A stretch of DNA of 64,000 nucleotides, taken from NCBI RefSeq assembly GCF_904849725.1, contig NC_058524.1, forward strand, positions 547,339,763-547,403,762, written 5' to 3'. Source of the DNA: Hordeum vulgare subsp. vulgare (taxonomy: Eukaryota > Streptophyta > Magnoliopsida > Poales > Poaceae). A program made the position numbers and the translations under genes. Shown here one piece after another: positions 10,416 through 22,215 of this stretch. The stretch's first letter is position 1. Each line of letters opens with the position of its first letter. The notes under the pieces were generated by a model, which did no database searches, was not told the origin of the DNA, and saw nothing but the letters and a program-made list of their open reading frames with translations.

Positions 10416-13400
10416 ATGGATGAAGAGGGCAACGCCATATTTCCGAAGCATACCACTCGGCAATGTCGCCTCCTGATCCAGGGGTTCGGTGAAGGGCAGC
10501 CGAGTGAAAAGGACAATGAACAGGATGAGGAGGACAAGGAGGATCCGTTCCCCCAAGTCCATGCCACACTGATGATTTTTGCTGACGTTGAAAGTAAGAG
10601 TCGACTGAAGTTGGTGAACAGGGAGGTGAACATGGCCACCCCAACCAATCCCACGTTCCTCAAATGGTCTCAGACTGCGATCACCTTTGACCAGTCGGAT
10701 CATCCAGTACACGTACCCACCCGAGGAAGGCAGACCCTGGTCGTCGACCCGGTGGTGGAAGGAGTTCGACCACGCAAAGTACACGTACCCACCCGAGGAA
10801 GGCAGACCCTGGTCGTCGACCCGGTGGTGGAAGGAGTTCGACCACGCAAAGTCCTCATGGACGGCGGCAGCAGCTTGAACATCATGTATGCTGACACTCT
10901 CAAGGGGATAGGCATTCTGATGTCCAAACTTAGCGAGAGCAGCATGCAGTTCCATGGAGTCGTCCCCGGACGAAAGGCCAAGTCACTCGGCCAGATCGCG
11001 TTGGACGCCGTCTTCGGCTCCGACAAGAACTTCCGCAAGGAAAAACTGACGTTCGAGGTGGTGGACTTCCAGAGTGCGTACCACGCGATTCTGGGCCGCC
11101 CGGCGTATGCGCGTTTCATGGCCCGTCCATGTTACGTGTACCTGAAGCTGAAGATGCCAGGCCCAAAAGGTGTGATCACTATCACAGGGAATCGGCAGCG
11201 GGCCGAGGAGTGTCTGCAGCAGGGATCGAGGATCGCCGATCAGCAGATGGCTGTCCTTGAGCTTGACGAGTACAAGAAGACAGTCGACCTCGCTGACTTG
11301 ATGCGTTTGAAGAAGCCAGCTTCGGAATCCGCATTCCAGTCGGCGGGAGAAACGAAGAAGGTCAGCATCCACCCGACAGATGACGCCGCTGCCCCGACGA
11401 ACATATCCACCACCCTCGATCCTAAATAGGAAGCCGAGCTCATCCAATTCCTCCGTGAGAACTGGGACATTTTCGCATGGAAGCCCGCTGACATGCCAGG
11501 TGTACCCAGGGAGTTGGCTGAGCACCGACTGCATGTGGATCCTGCTGCTCGGCCTGTCCGAGAACGCCTGCGTCGGTCCGCCGCGCACAAGAGGAAGGCA
11601 ATCGGAGAAGAGGTGGCTAAGCTTTTGGCAGCCAACTTCATTTGCGAGGTACACCACTCCGAGTGGCTCGCCAATGTTGTCATGGTGCCCAAGAAGGTCA
11701 AGTCTCTCCGAATGTGCATCGACTTCAAGCATCTCAATAAGGTCTGCCCGAAAGACCATTTCCCGCTCCCCCGCATCGATCAAATTGTCGATTCGCCTGC
11801 GGGTTGCGAGTGTTTGTCATTCCTTGATGCCTACTCGGGCTATCATCAGATCCGTCTGTATGGCCCCGATGAATTAAAAACAGCCTTCATCACCCCATTC
11901 GGGTGCTTCTGCTACATCACTATGCCATTTCGTTTGAAGAATGCAGGAGCAACCTTTATGCGCATGATCCAAAAAAGCCTCCTTCACCAGATCGGTCGAA
12001 ATGTGGAGGCCTATATGGATGATATCTTAGTCAAGTCATGCAATGGTTCCGACCTGCTGACTGACTTGGCAGAAACATTCGCCAACCTTCGTAGGTACGA
12101 TATCAAGCTCAACCCAGCCAAGTGTTCATTCGGTGTTCCCAGCGGAAAGTTACTCGGTTTCTTTGTTTCTGAATGAGGGATCGATGTCAACCCCGAAAAG
12201 ATCGGGACCATCGTCCGAATGGAGCGGCCGGTCAGAATACACGATGTTCAAAGGCTCACAGGTTGCCTAGCGGCTTTGAGCAGGTTTATCAGTCGACTCG
12301 GCGAGAAGGCACTTCCTCTGTACCGACTCATGAAGAAATCAGATACTTTCGAGTGGACAGACGAAGCCCAAATCGCATTCGACGACCTCAAAGTCCTACT
12401 TTCCACCCAGCCGGTTCTTACTGCTCCGCTCAGTAAAGAACCCCTTCTTCTGTACATCGCGGCTACAAATCAAGTCGTCAGCACTGTTCTCACTGTCGAA
12501 CGCGAAGAAGAAGGCAAAGCATACAAGGTTCAGCGGCCAGTGTATTATGTCTCCGAAGTCCTGACTCCTTCCAAGCAGAGGTATCCCCACTATCAAAAAC
12601 TTATCTACGGGATTTACATGACTGCGAAGAAGGTGGCTCATTATTTCCAAGACCACTCGGCGTCTGTCGTTTCTGATGCTCCGTTGTCGGAAATCCTCCA
12701 CAATCGGGACGCATCGGGCCGAGTGGCGAAGTGGGCGATGGAGATGTTATACTGCAACATCAAGTTCGAGGCCAAGAAAGCTATAAAGTCTCAAGCTCTG
12801 GCTGACTTCATAGCAGAATGGGTAGAACAACAGCAACCGACCCACATCTACTCGGCTCATTGGACAATTTTCTTCGATGGGTCCAAGATGTTGAATGGCT
12901 CCGGCGCTGGCGTTGTGATCATATCGCCAAAGGGTGACAAACTCAAGTATGTGTTGCAGATACACTTCGATTCCTCCAACAATGAGGCAGAGTATGAGGC
13001 TCTCCTTTATGGATTGCGCATGGCCATCACACTCGGCGTCCGTCGCCTGATGGTCTACGACGATTCAGATTTGGTAGTTAATCAAGTGATGAAGGAGTGG
13101 GACGTAAGGAACCCCACCATGACCACATACTGCAATGCAGTGAGGAAGCTCGAGAAAAAGTTTGAAGGTCTGGAACTCCACCATGTTCCGCGACTGAAAA
13201 ACCAAGCAGCTGATGAATTGGCGAAACTTGGATCCACTCGGAGACCAGTCCCGAGTGACGTCTGCCTCGAGCACCTTCACCTTTCCTCAGTTAAAGAAGA
13301 TCCTTTCACAGAGGAACCAATACAACCAAAGAGCTCGACAGATCCGACTGAAGTCGAAGTCCCTGCTGTGGTTGATTTGATCATGGAGATTCTTGCTATC

Positions 13401-14606
13401 ATCCCCGATTGGACTGTGCCGTTCATTGCATACATCCTGAGGCAAGAATTACTAGAACACGAAGTCCAAGCCAGACAGATCGTCCGCAGGTCAAAGTCGT
13501 TCACTGTCATTGATCAACGATGCATCTCCCCTGAGGAGGGACAGTTAATCCTGAAAGAAATTCACTCAGGAACCTGCGGTCATCACGCCTCCTCAAGGGC
13601 AATCATCGCCAAAGCATTCAGAGCCGGTTTCTTCTGGTTGCAGGCGAATGAAATGGCAAAGGACATGGTCGACCGATGCGAAGGCTGTCAGTTCTACTCT
13701 AACAAGTCCCACAAGCCAACATCTGCGTTGAAGACAATCCCTCTTGTTTGGCCGTTTGCAGTGTGGGGATTAGATACAGTCGGTCCATTCAGGACAGGCC
13801 AAGGGGGATTCACACATCTGTTGGTGGCAGTCGACAAGTTCACAAAGTGGATTGAAGCCAAGCCCATCAAGAAGCTCGACGCCCTTACAGCCATCAAGTT
13901 TGTCAGGGACATCATCTCCAGATTCGGGGTACCGCACAGCATAATCACTGACAATGGCACAAACTTTGACTCGGACAGATTCAAAGGTTTTTGTACAGGC
14001 CAGGGTATCCAAGTAGATTTTGCATCTGTGGCGCATCCCCAAACAAACGGGCAAGCAGAGCGGGCGAATGGACTTATTCTGCAAGATTTGAAGCCTCGAC
14101 TCCTGCGAGAAGTGGGACATGCTGCCGGCGCATGGGTCACGGAACTGCCTTCGGTGCTGTGGGGTCTCCGTACAACCCCAAATAGATCTACAGGGCGATC
14201 CCCATTCTTCCTCGTTTACGGAGTAGAGGCGGTCCTTCCGAGTGACTTGCTTCACAACGCTCCACGAGTTGAACTCTTCTCCGAAGCCGAAGCAGAGCAA
14301 GCAAGGCAAGACGGAGTGGATCTTCTAGAGGAGGAGCGCGAGATGGCACTGACTCGCTCAACCATTTATCAACAAGATTTGCGGCGTTTTCACGCGCGAC
14401 ACGTGAGGAGTCGTACATTCCAAGCAGGCGACCTAGTGCTCCGAGTGGATCAGCAGAGACCTCACAAGTTAGCTCCCGCCTGGGAAGGACCCTTCATCAT
14501 CTCCAAGGTGCTGAACAACGAAGCATATCGACTCTACAACCTCGACAGCGAAAGGGACGAGCCGCGAGCATGGAACGGAGTTCTCCTGAAGCGCTTCTAC
14601 ACGTGA
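10416..14606 (+). pseudogene. pol polyprotein of the Tat-lineage element (protease, RT, RNase H, aRNase H, integrase)
   Basis: One frame with two nonsense codons: TAG at 11427-11429 and TGA at 12174-12176. The protease active site is D-G-G-S-S at about 10860. Just before it a 72-bp segment is exactly duplicated in frame (10708-10779, 10780-10851), adding 24 residues. Reverse transcriptase spans about 11500-12170 with Y-M-D-D at 12012-12023. A degenerate first RNase H lies at about 12420-12780. An archaeal-type RNase H at about 12850-13230 has F-D-G-S at 12873-12881 and N-N-E-A-E-Y-E. Integrase has an HH-CC zinc finger (about 13560-13695) and catalytic Asp 13771, Asp 13950 and Glu 14058. It ends with a C-terminal domain to 14606. 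All catalytic motifs are present, but the stops make it inactive as read. Confidence 0.9.
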
Positions 14607-14702
14607 CCGTCGACTGAAGCAATGTAAAGAACAAGTATCGTTGAAGTAATACAAAGCAGATTGAGTTTTTGCAGATTCAAAATTCTTCCGCGTTCGCAGA
14701 CT

Positions 14703-15830
14703 CCGGTCTCAAAAAAAAACTTAGCTTCGATCCAGAATCACCTAAGTACTAACTTTCTCCGAGTGTGCACTAAACGTCGCACTCGAGGACTTAGCTGCGA
14801 TCCAGAATCGCCTAAGTAGAATCTTTCTCCGAGTGTGCACTAAACGTCGCACTCGGGGACTTCGCTGCGATCCAGAATCGCCTAAGTACAATCTTTCTCC
14901 GAGTGTGCACTAAACGTCGCACTCGGGGACTTAGCTGCGATCCAGAATCGCCTAAGTACAATCTTTCACCGAGTGTGCACTAAACGTCGCACTCGGGGAC
15001 TTAGCTCCGATCCAGAAACGCCTAAGTACAAACTTTCTCCGAGTGTGCACTAAACGTCGCACTCGGGGACTTAGCTGCGATCAAGAATCGCCTAAGTACA
15101 AACTTTCTCCGAGTGTGCACTAAACGTCGCACTCGGGGACTTAGCTGCGATCAAGAATCGCCTAAGTACAAACTTTCTCCGAGTGTGCACTAAACGTCGC
15201 ACTCGGGGACTTAGCTGCGATCAAGAATTGCCTAAGTACAAACTTTCTCCGAGTGTGCACTAAATGTCGCACTCGGGGACTTAGCTGCGATCCAGAATCG
15301 CCTAAGTACTAACTTTCTCCGAGTGTGCACTAAACGTCGCACTCGGGGACTTAGCTGCAATCAAGAATCGCCTAAGTACAAACTTTCTCCGAGTGTGCAC
15401 TAAACGTCGCACTCGGGGACTTAGCTGCGATCAAGGATCGCCTAAGTACTAATTTTCTCCGAGTGTGCACTAAACGTCACACTCGGGGACTTAGCTGCGA
15501 TCAAGAATCACCTAAGTACAAACTTTCTCCGAGTGTGCACTAAACGTCGCACTCGGGGACTTAGCCGCGATCAAGAATCGCCTAAGTACTAATTTTCTAA
15601 ACGTCGCACTTGGGGACTTAGCTGCGATCAAGAATCGCCTAAGTACAAACTTTTCCCGAGTGTGCACTAAAACGTCACACTCGACGACTTAGCTGCGATC
15701 TAGAATCGCCTAAGCAACAACTTTCTCCGAGTGTGCTCTAAACGTCGCACTCGGAGACTTGTCTGCGATCAAGAATCGCCTAAGTAAAAAGCTTCCTTCG
15801 AGTGTATCTTAGAGATCCACTCGGAGGCTT
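14703..15830. repeat. 70-bp satellite within the Tat-lineage element
   Basis: About 15-16 copies of a 70-bp unit, some shortened. Each holds two imperfect inverted repeats: CTTAGCTGCGATC...ATCGCCTAAG and CCGAGTGTGC...GCACTCGG. It lies between the end of pol and the antisense gene. Confidence 0.9.
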
Positions 15831-16170
15831 AGCAGACCCTCATTGAGGCTCATGTAGATGTCAAGACAACTGACAATTACATGAGTAGCAGACTCTCATT
15901 GAGGCTCATGTAGATGTCAAGACAACTGACAATTACATGAGTAGCAGACTCTCATTGAGGCTCATGTAGATGTCAAGACAACTGACAATTACATGAGTAG
16001 CAACTCGCTCCGAGTGCGACCTTACGGTCGCGCTTTAAGACTTAGCTGCGATAACGAATCGCCTAAGTAAAGAACTCCCTTCGAGTGTATCCTAGAGATC
16101 CACTCAGAGGCTTAGCAGACCCTCATTGAGGCTCATGCAGATGTCAAGACAACTGACAATTACATGCTCC
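15829..16170. repeat. 56-bp tandem repeat
   Basis: Three tandem copies of a 56-bp unit, TCATTGAGGCTCATGTAGAT... to ACTGACAATTACATGAG, occur at about 15830-15998. A fourth copy follows at about 16115-16167 after a spacer related to the 70-bp satellite. Confidence 0.85.
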
Positions 16171-16399
16171 GCATGTTTGCCATTGGCTTCACCAAGAAAC
16201 GCCAAACAAAAACCACGAGCCAAAATCGTGTCAACAATTCTTTGGCAAAGGAAGAGCAAAATATTCGGTTCCAATTCAAAGTTGGTTTAAAGATAGTCGG
16301 TTCGATGTAGATCAAGCTTATCCACACTTAACCATGAATGTGACGGCCAACAGCAGTGGCCAAAGTTCGATACAAGTAAGACTCGGCATACCGAGGTAA

Positions 16400-19300
16400 A
16401 GTTTTCTCAAGCGTCGTCAGGACTGGCACTGGGACTGGCAGGCTCCACGAAAGTGTCGAGGTCGATCCCGTCTGCGATGCGAGTGGCGCTCTCAAGGAAG
16501 GTCTCCATGAAATCTTCGAATCGAAGCTTCTTGGTGTTGGCGACCTGCAGCGCCTTCAGCTTCTCTTCACGAGCCTCCTTGCAGTGCACTCGGACCAGCG
16601 ACAGCGCCACGTCCGCACCACAGCGAGCAGCAGACTTCTTCCACGCCTGCACTCGGTTCGAGACGTCCTCCAGCCGAGTCATCAACCCTTCCATCTCTTG
16701 CCGGGACTCGTCTTCGGGCCACAGCTCCTTGTCGATTCGGCCGACGACCTCTCTCAGTCGACCGATGAAAGGTCCCACTTTGCCCAGGCGAATGTGCGCT
16801 CGGAGCATGTCTCGATTGGCGTCGTCGCCGAGTGGAACGTTCGGAATAACCGACCGCTCAACGTTAGCTGCTTCAGCCTCAGCGTCCATACAAAAATTTG
16901 CAAAGACAAGACGAGCAGAAAGTAAGCGCAGAATGAAATACACTGTCAAGAAGCACTCGGAAAAACAGAACTTACCACCGAGAAGCGCAATCATCTTCCT
17001 TGCCGAGTCACTGACGTACTTCTCGTGTGATATGCAACGCTTGTTCATCACCTTCATCTGTCCCATCAACTCGATTCTTTGTTTCCCCATTTTCTCCATT
17101 TCGGCCACCAATGCCTTGTTTGCCTCACGGGACTCCTCCAAGGACTTCTCTCGTTTAGCCAGAGCGCCCTTCACACCAGCCAAGTCATGAACAGCTGCCT
17201 CCAGTTCCGCAGCAAGCTGAATCTTTTCAGCCTTCAGAGCGTTGTACGCTGATCCCATCTCGCAAGTCTTCTGCAAATCAGCGCAAAGAGAAGATCAGAC
17301 AAATTCAACAAGGAAAACAATAAAAGCTCGAAGTTCTTCAGACCCCTGCCGACGCAAGCAATCGACAGCGGCCTCGGGGACTACACCCAGTGGGTTCACT
17401 AAGAGTGACCTCACTGCCATGAAGCTCAAACAGGTCCGCCCTATTGAGCTAAATAACAAAAACAAGCCTATGAGGCTACTACTACCCGATCTGAGTAAAA
17501 TTACTCTCGGGGACTACTTCCAGTAGGTGCACTCGGAGTGCCCCCACCGGTAACATTCGAACAGATTAGTTTTGATCTGATCAAGTTAAAGAAAATGTAT
17601 ATAAAGACAACTGCCGGTGCAAGCACTCGACAGAAGTCTCGGGGACTACACCCACTGGGTTCACTAAGAGTGAACCCACTACAAAATAATCATACTACAT
17701 CCGAGTATATTGCTTAAACACCCACTGGGTTACAAGAGGAAAGTAAATACTTACTAGCCCACTTACTCGGATATCGTCCCGGAGTTCCAAGCTTCGTTTG
17801 TACACAGACGCGATGGAGTAGTACGCGCTCTTGGCATCCCCCGCCATCAACTCCGCTTGCACCATGCCCCCCTTGGCAGCTCCCACCTGATCTTCCGGGA
17901 GGCGTTGGGCGTCGTAATGGACGGTCTACGGACCTGGCACCACAAGAGACTCCTTGGGCATCCCAAGTCCTGCTCCAGTCGGTTCAGCAGCGATGAGCGC
18001 CGTTTCAGTCGACGACATCGTCTCGGTTGGCGACGCGTCCATGGCGGGAGTAGTAGCAGATGGAACAGCCTCAAGGACAGGCACCGCAGCTTGCTCGGAC
18101 CTCTTCTGGTCGTCCTCCTCCACATGAATCACCTCTGAAGGAAGCCCGACCGAACGACGTGAGACCACAGGAAAAAGGGCAAGATCAAAGACAAAATTCG
18201 TGAAACAATAATGTAAGCTCTCAGAGTCGCCACGACGTACCTTGCTGGGATGTGGCAACGTTGTCCGTATCCATGGGATCGTCTTCCTGGCGTGGCAGAG
18301 AAGTGGCGGAGGTGGCAGCTCTGTCGAGTAAAGTTCACTCGACCAATAAGCATGAGTTCAATCAGATACTAGAAGAAGATAGGAGAACAATACACTCACG
18401 CTGAGGCAACGGGAACGGCGATCCTCATCCGCGGCAAAGCCTTTCGAGGCTTGGATCCACTCGGTTTGGCCACCTTAGAAGGCTGGCCTGCGGGCTCAGC
18501 AGCAGAGTCCCTGGTCCTCTTTGTGCTCCGAGCACTCGGAACCACGGGAGTAGCTGGCAAGGCACTCGGAACCACAGGAGGAGCTGGCGGGGCACTCGGG
18601 GCCGCTGGAGGAGCTGACGGGGTCACGGGTTCGTGACGACGCTTAGTTCGAGGCTCTGGTGGTGGGGGTGGCGAGTTCTGTTCCTCATCTTCCCCCTCTT
18701 CCTCTTCGGACTCCTCCTCCGTCTCCCCACTGTCAGAGACGTACTCGACGCTCTCCATGCTGCCCTCCTGGCTGCCTTCCTCTTCCTCAGCCGGATTTCC
18801 GTTCGAGACGGGAGAAAACCAGTTGGTCCACGCCTGCACGAGATACAGTCGACAACATCAGACGTCAGGCATTGATATAAGAAAAAGCGATAAATCTAAG
18901 ACAATTTTCAGCACTCGACAAGTTATACTCACCTCATTCGGAGGAGGGTTGTCGCGCGGAAGGGCTTCACTCGCCAGGCTCCTCTGGGGTTATCGCACGC
19001 GCCTGTGATGCCGCGGACCCACGCCGTCACAACCTCCTCGTTCATGCACTCGGGGTGAGTCCGAGTGGAGTCCTCAGGCCCCGTGTAGTGCCACATGGCG
19101 TGGTGTCGAGCTTGCAAAGGCTAGATACGCCGACCCAGAAAAATCTCTAACAAATCTATGCCGGTGACTCCCTTGCGGACGACATCTACTAGCGCGTCGA
19201 CCAGAGGCTGAATCTGGATCTTTTCCATCTTCGTGAGCGCAAGCTGCCTAGGCAGAGCCGGTCGGTCTAGGCTAAAAGGTGGCAGTCCAGTTGCGGCATT

Positions 19301-19912
19301 CGGACAAGCGACGTCCTGGCAATAGAACCAAGTCGACTGCCAGTTCCTAACGGATTCAGACCACTGGAGAGCGGGATAGCTACTTTTGCTTTTCTTCTGG
19401 AAGCCTAAGCCTCCGCAGAGCTGGAGGAGATGAGTTTTGTCGTCCGACTGACTAAGTCTTTTGATGGTTTGGGATCTAGCGGAGAAGATGTGTTTAAAGA
19501 GCCCCCAATGAGGAGGACAACCGATAAAACACTCGCAAAGCACGACGAAGGCAGAGAGATGAGCTATTGCGTTGGGAGGAAAATGGTGGAGCTGCGCCCT
19601 GAAGTGGTTCATTATACCTCTGAAGAAGGGATGATGAGGCAGAGAGAAGCCTCGGTACACGTGACTGAGCAGCAAGACGCGCTCCCCCTCCTGGGGCGCC
19701 GGCTCCGTCTCGCCCTCCGCCGGCAGCCTCCACGTCTTGTTCTCGATCAGGCCTTGCTCCACCAGATCCAGCATGTCGCTCTTCGTCACCGTGGAGGGGA
19801 GGAAATCCCCCTGGATCCAACCCGCCGGCAGTGCCCGCTGTCGCCGTTGAGCGGGAGCCGCCGTCTTCTTCTTCTTCCGCGCCTCGAGCTTGCTCGTTTG
19901 CCCCTTCGTCAT
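16400..19912 (-). pseudogene. Spliced antisense gene of the Tat-lineage element ('putative gypsy type transposon' protein)
   Basis: Reads opposite to gag-pol. Predicted exons: 19912-18933, 18834-18400, about 18165-17767, 17270-16975, then about 16880 down to 16407. Supporting sites: donor GTGAGT next to 18933 and next to 18400; donor GTAAGT next to 17767; donor GTAAG at 16975; acceptor CAG before 18834; acceptor TTTGCAG before 17270. The first exon has a basic start (K-K-K-K-T) and a globular region like the domain annotated as Transposase_28 in Tat elements. The second is acidic then Pro-rich. The last exons are coiled-coil-like (K-A-E-K-I-Q-L-A-A-E-L-E). Nonsense TAGs at 19121-19123 and 17926-17928 break it. 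The function of this gene class is unknown to me. Confidence 0.7.
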
Positions 19913-20411
19913 GGTGGAGGCTGCAGATCCGATGAGGAGAAGAAGGAAGGAGCTTGGGGTGCGCAGGAAGCCACAGGAGAGCGGGGCGAGTGCGGGTTAT
20001 CAGGCGAGTGCAACGAGAAACCCTCGCTGGAGAGGTTTAAATAAGGTTCCGACTGGGTCACTAGCAGGTGGCCCCGAAATCTTATCCCCCGACCGGTTGC
20101 TGCGATATTAGTGGAGGAGATGAAGATGCGGAAATCGAGGCGGCAGATACTACTCGATGACGATGTCGTCATCCCCGCTGAGCGCGCGGCAACCGAAATT
20201 TGAGGATCCCAGAAAATCCGCCGCTGTCAGTTGACCGGTCACGTCAAAAGATTCCAGGGAAGCACTCGGTCTCTGACGGTTCGTTTCACAGATATATCCA
20301 CTCGGATCACTGGTCAAGAGGATAAAATGGATCGAGGCAAACAACGCCAAAGTCGCATCCATACCAGTCGGATCCGTACTCCAAGCATCGCTTCGTCGTT
20401 CCAACCCCGAT

Positions 20412-20426
20412 CCATTCGGGGACTAA
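20412..20426 (+). promoter_or_regulatory. Polypurine-tract region before the 3' LTR
   Basis: CATTCGGGGACTAA directly abuts the LTR start. The purine run is short (CGGGGA), so this is a weak PPT. It is placed by position rather than by composition. Confidence 0.45.
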
Positions 20427-20983
20427 TGATGGGGTTATAGTCCTAGGGTAGGGTCATAGGCCTGCCCTATAGGTCCTACCCAAGGACTACCCTTCATAAG
20501 GGACAAGGCCCTTAGTCAGTTCCGACTGAATTAAGGACTTCCCATCATCCAGTCGGTGACGATTCCTCCATCATCCAGTTGGAGATGAGCATTCGGAGCG
20601 TATCAAACTTACCGACTCGATTCCACTCTGTACATCGTAACCCCCCTGGAGGGCAACGGTCATACGTTTTCATGTACCTTTATTAGCATTTAAGGCACAC
20701 GTTACCTGTAACGTAGACATTTAATCGCCACTACTCCATCCCTGTGCACCGAACCGTTGTGAAGGGCAGCGCACTCTATATAAGTCGCCCTTCCCCACTG
20801 GTGCAGGGGTTAGCAATTCACTGTAATCCATATTCCACTCGACATCAAGCTCCCAAGAGCACTGAGACGTAGGGCTTTTACCTCCACCGTAGAGGGCCTG
20901 AACTCATACAACCTCGCTGTAGCTAAGGCTCTGCCCATCCTTTCGTACTCTATACATCTACTGTCAGACTTATACCCACGACA
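20427..20983 (+). repeat. 3' LTR of the Tat-lineage element
   Basis: A 557-bp LTR, TGATGGGG to CACGACA. TATA box at 20777-20783. It retains the segment at about 20801-20919 that is lost from the 5' LTR and has a single copy of the 89-bp unit duplicated there. Confidence 0.88.
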
Positions 20984-22215
20984 GGCGCGGTGGCCCCTAA
21001 TGCCCCCACCAATCTGTAATGTTCGCCCCATCATTGTCTCGTCTTTACCCCGTCAGTTGTATAGCCAAGGCTTAGGATATGCCCCCATGCTACCCCCTAT
21101 ACCTACAATAGCTACATTCGCTTAAGTGTGCTAAAATAGCTTCTACTCCCTCCGTTCCTAAATATAAGTCTTTCTAGAGGTTTTACTAATGGACTACATA
21201 CGGATGTATATAGACATATTTTAGAGTATAGATTCAATCATTTTGCTCCGTATGTAGACCACTAGTAAAATCGCTTAAAAGACTTATATTTAGGAACGGA
21301 GGGAGTATGTATGAAGGGTTCGACCGCCATACCCTAGTCCATGGCCCGCGCAACGGAAGGTCTGACTACGCTCTGCATCCATTGTTTTCCGCAACGTTTT
21401 AGTTCTCCTTCTCACCACAAAAGTGAAACTAAACACCCTATTCTTTGTTGTCAAATAAACAATTTCTGGTTTCATCTCACAACCCACGGAAAGATCATAC
21501 ATATTATTACAATGGTATTGCGAAACTTTTATTTAGGCAATGTTAAAACTTGCCTTTTTATTACATAAGACGAGAGTTTTAGACAATAGTGTGGCGAGGG
21601 TGGAAAGTCTTGGTGCAATAGGGTCGGGAGTGCCATCGAATGGTTGGCAGTGTATCTGTAACATTCCCACTATTATCGTGTCATCTCTCCAAGCGTTTTC
21701 CGAGGTTTTCTATCCCAAGCAAACTTTTCGTTACTTCAAACGACCTTTTCGTAAAGAGCATCTAAACAACCTTCTCGTAGCCGTCTTCGGATTGGCCCGG
21801 GAGATCGAATTGATTTCTCTTCCTAGTGTTTTTCGGCATTTCTAACTCTGCACACCACATAAATAAAATCAGACGTCGTGCTCTCGGCCGCCATGGAAGT
21901 TGCTTTTGCTCTCATCCAAGGACACATATGAAAGATCATACATACTACTACAGTGGTATCATAGAACTTTTTTAACAAGGTTTAGCACTTGTATTTTTAG
22001 TATTATTTAACAGGTGTGGCTAGATCTCAGTCAATAAGACTTAACCAAGGCTCAGTAAGTGACATGGTGTATAAGAAGAAAAAACTAAAAACTAAAAAGA
22101 TAAAATATATACAAATCTCCATGCAAAATGAAAAAGAATATAGTATCAGACTCGGACAAAACGAAGTCTTAATCGACTGTGACCTAGCAAAACAGTAATT
22201 TAACAAGGAATTTTC
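20984..22215. repeat. Complex degenerate tandem-repeat array, right part
   Basis: Resumes the array cut at 6255. The phrase ATCTGTAATGTTCGCCC at about 21012 matches 5551-5567. The subunit TTTTAGTTCTCCTTCTCACC...AAGTGAAACT recurs at about 21395. The second module (AAAGATCATACATATTATTACAATGGTATTGCGAAA, split here only for description) recurs near 21490 and, more decayed, near 21930. A Stowaway element lies inside. Copies become poorly recognisable after about 22215. Confidence 0.65.
21146..21305. mobile_element. Stowaway MITE (Tc1/mariner), Thalos-like
   Basis: 160 bp with near-perfect inverted ends CTCCCTCCGTTCCTAAATAT. It is flanked by TA on both sides (21144-21145, 21306-21307). No coding capacity. 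Ends match the Triticeae family I know as Thalos. Confidence 0.92.

Larger units (their letters stand above)
7242..10476 (+). pseudogene. gag of the Tat-lineage element, split by a CACTA element
   Basis: Encodes the capsid-like structural polyprotein. The left part runs to 7599, where the CACTA element interrupts it. The same frame resumes at 9437 with an Arg-rich stretch (D-R-R-R-S-R-T-P-P-R). It meets an in-frame TAG at 9589-9591, then continues to 10476. The conserved retrotransposon gag domain lies about 9740-10180, including K-P-E-T-W-L-D-D-Y and A-R-A-W-L-N-Q-L. The product diverges after about 10330, where a shift leads into the frame used by protease. The true start codon is uncertain; reading potential extends left to about 6784. 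Removing the CACTA and one TSD copy restores frame continuity, but the stop and the shift remain. Confidence 0.8.
6256..20983 (+). mobile_element. Tat-lineage Ty3/gypsy retrotransposon, decayed
   Basis: Bounded by LTRs starting TGATGGGGTTATAG and ending ACCCACGACA. Flanking 5-mers GGCAC (6251-6255) and GGCGC (20984-20988) are a target duplication with one mismatch. Order is LTR, PBS, gag, protease, RT, RNase H, second (archaeal-type) RNase H, integrase, satellite repeats, antisense gene, PPT, LTR. The second RNase H and the antisense gene with a 'putative gypsy type transposon' domain are features of the Tat lineage. By memory it resembles Triticeae Fatima-like elements; that name is not verified. 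It carries a CACTA insertion in gag and several stop codons, so it is not autonomous now. Confidence 0.88.

Noticed and set aside
9727..14606. A host gene for an RNase H or integrase
   Set aside because: Domain order, flanking LTRs and PBS place it within the gypsy element.
14703..15830. Regularly spaced 70-bp repeats resembling a CRISPR array
   Set aside because: Units are contiguous, without unique spacers, in a plant retrotransposon.
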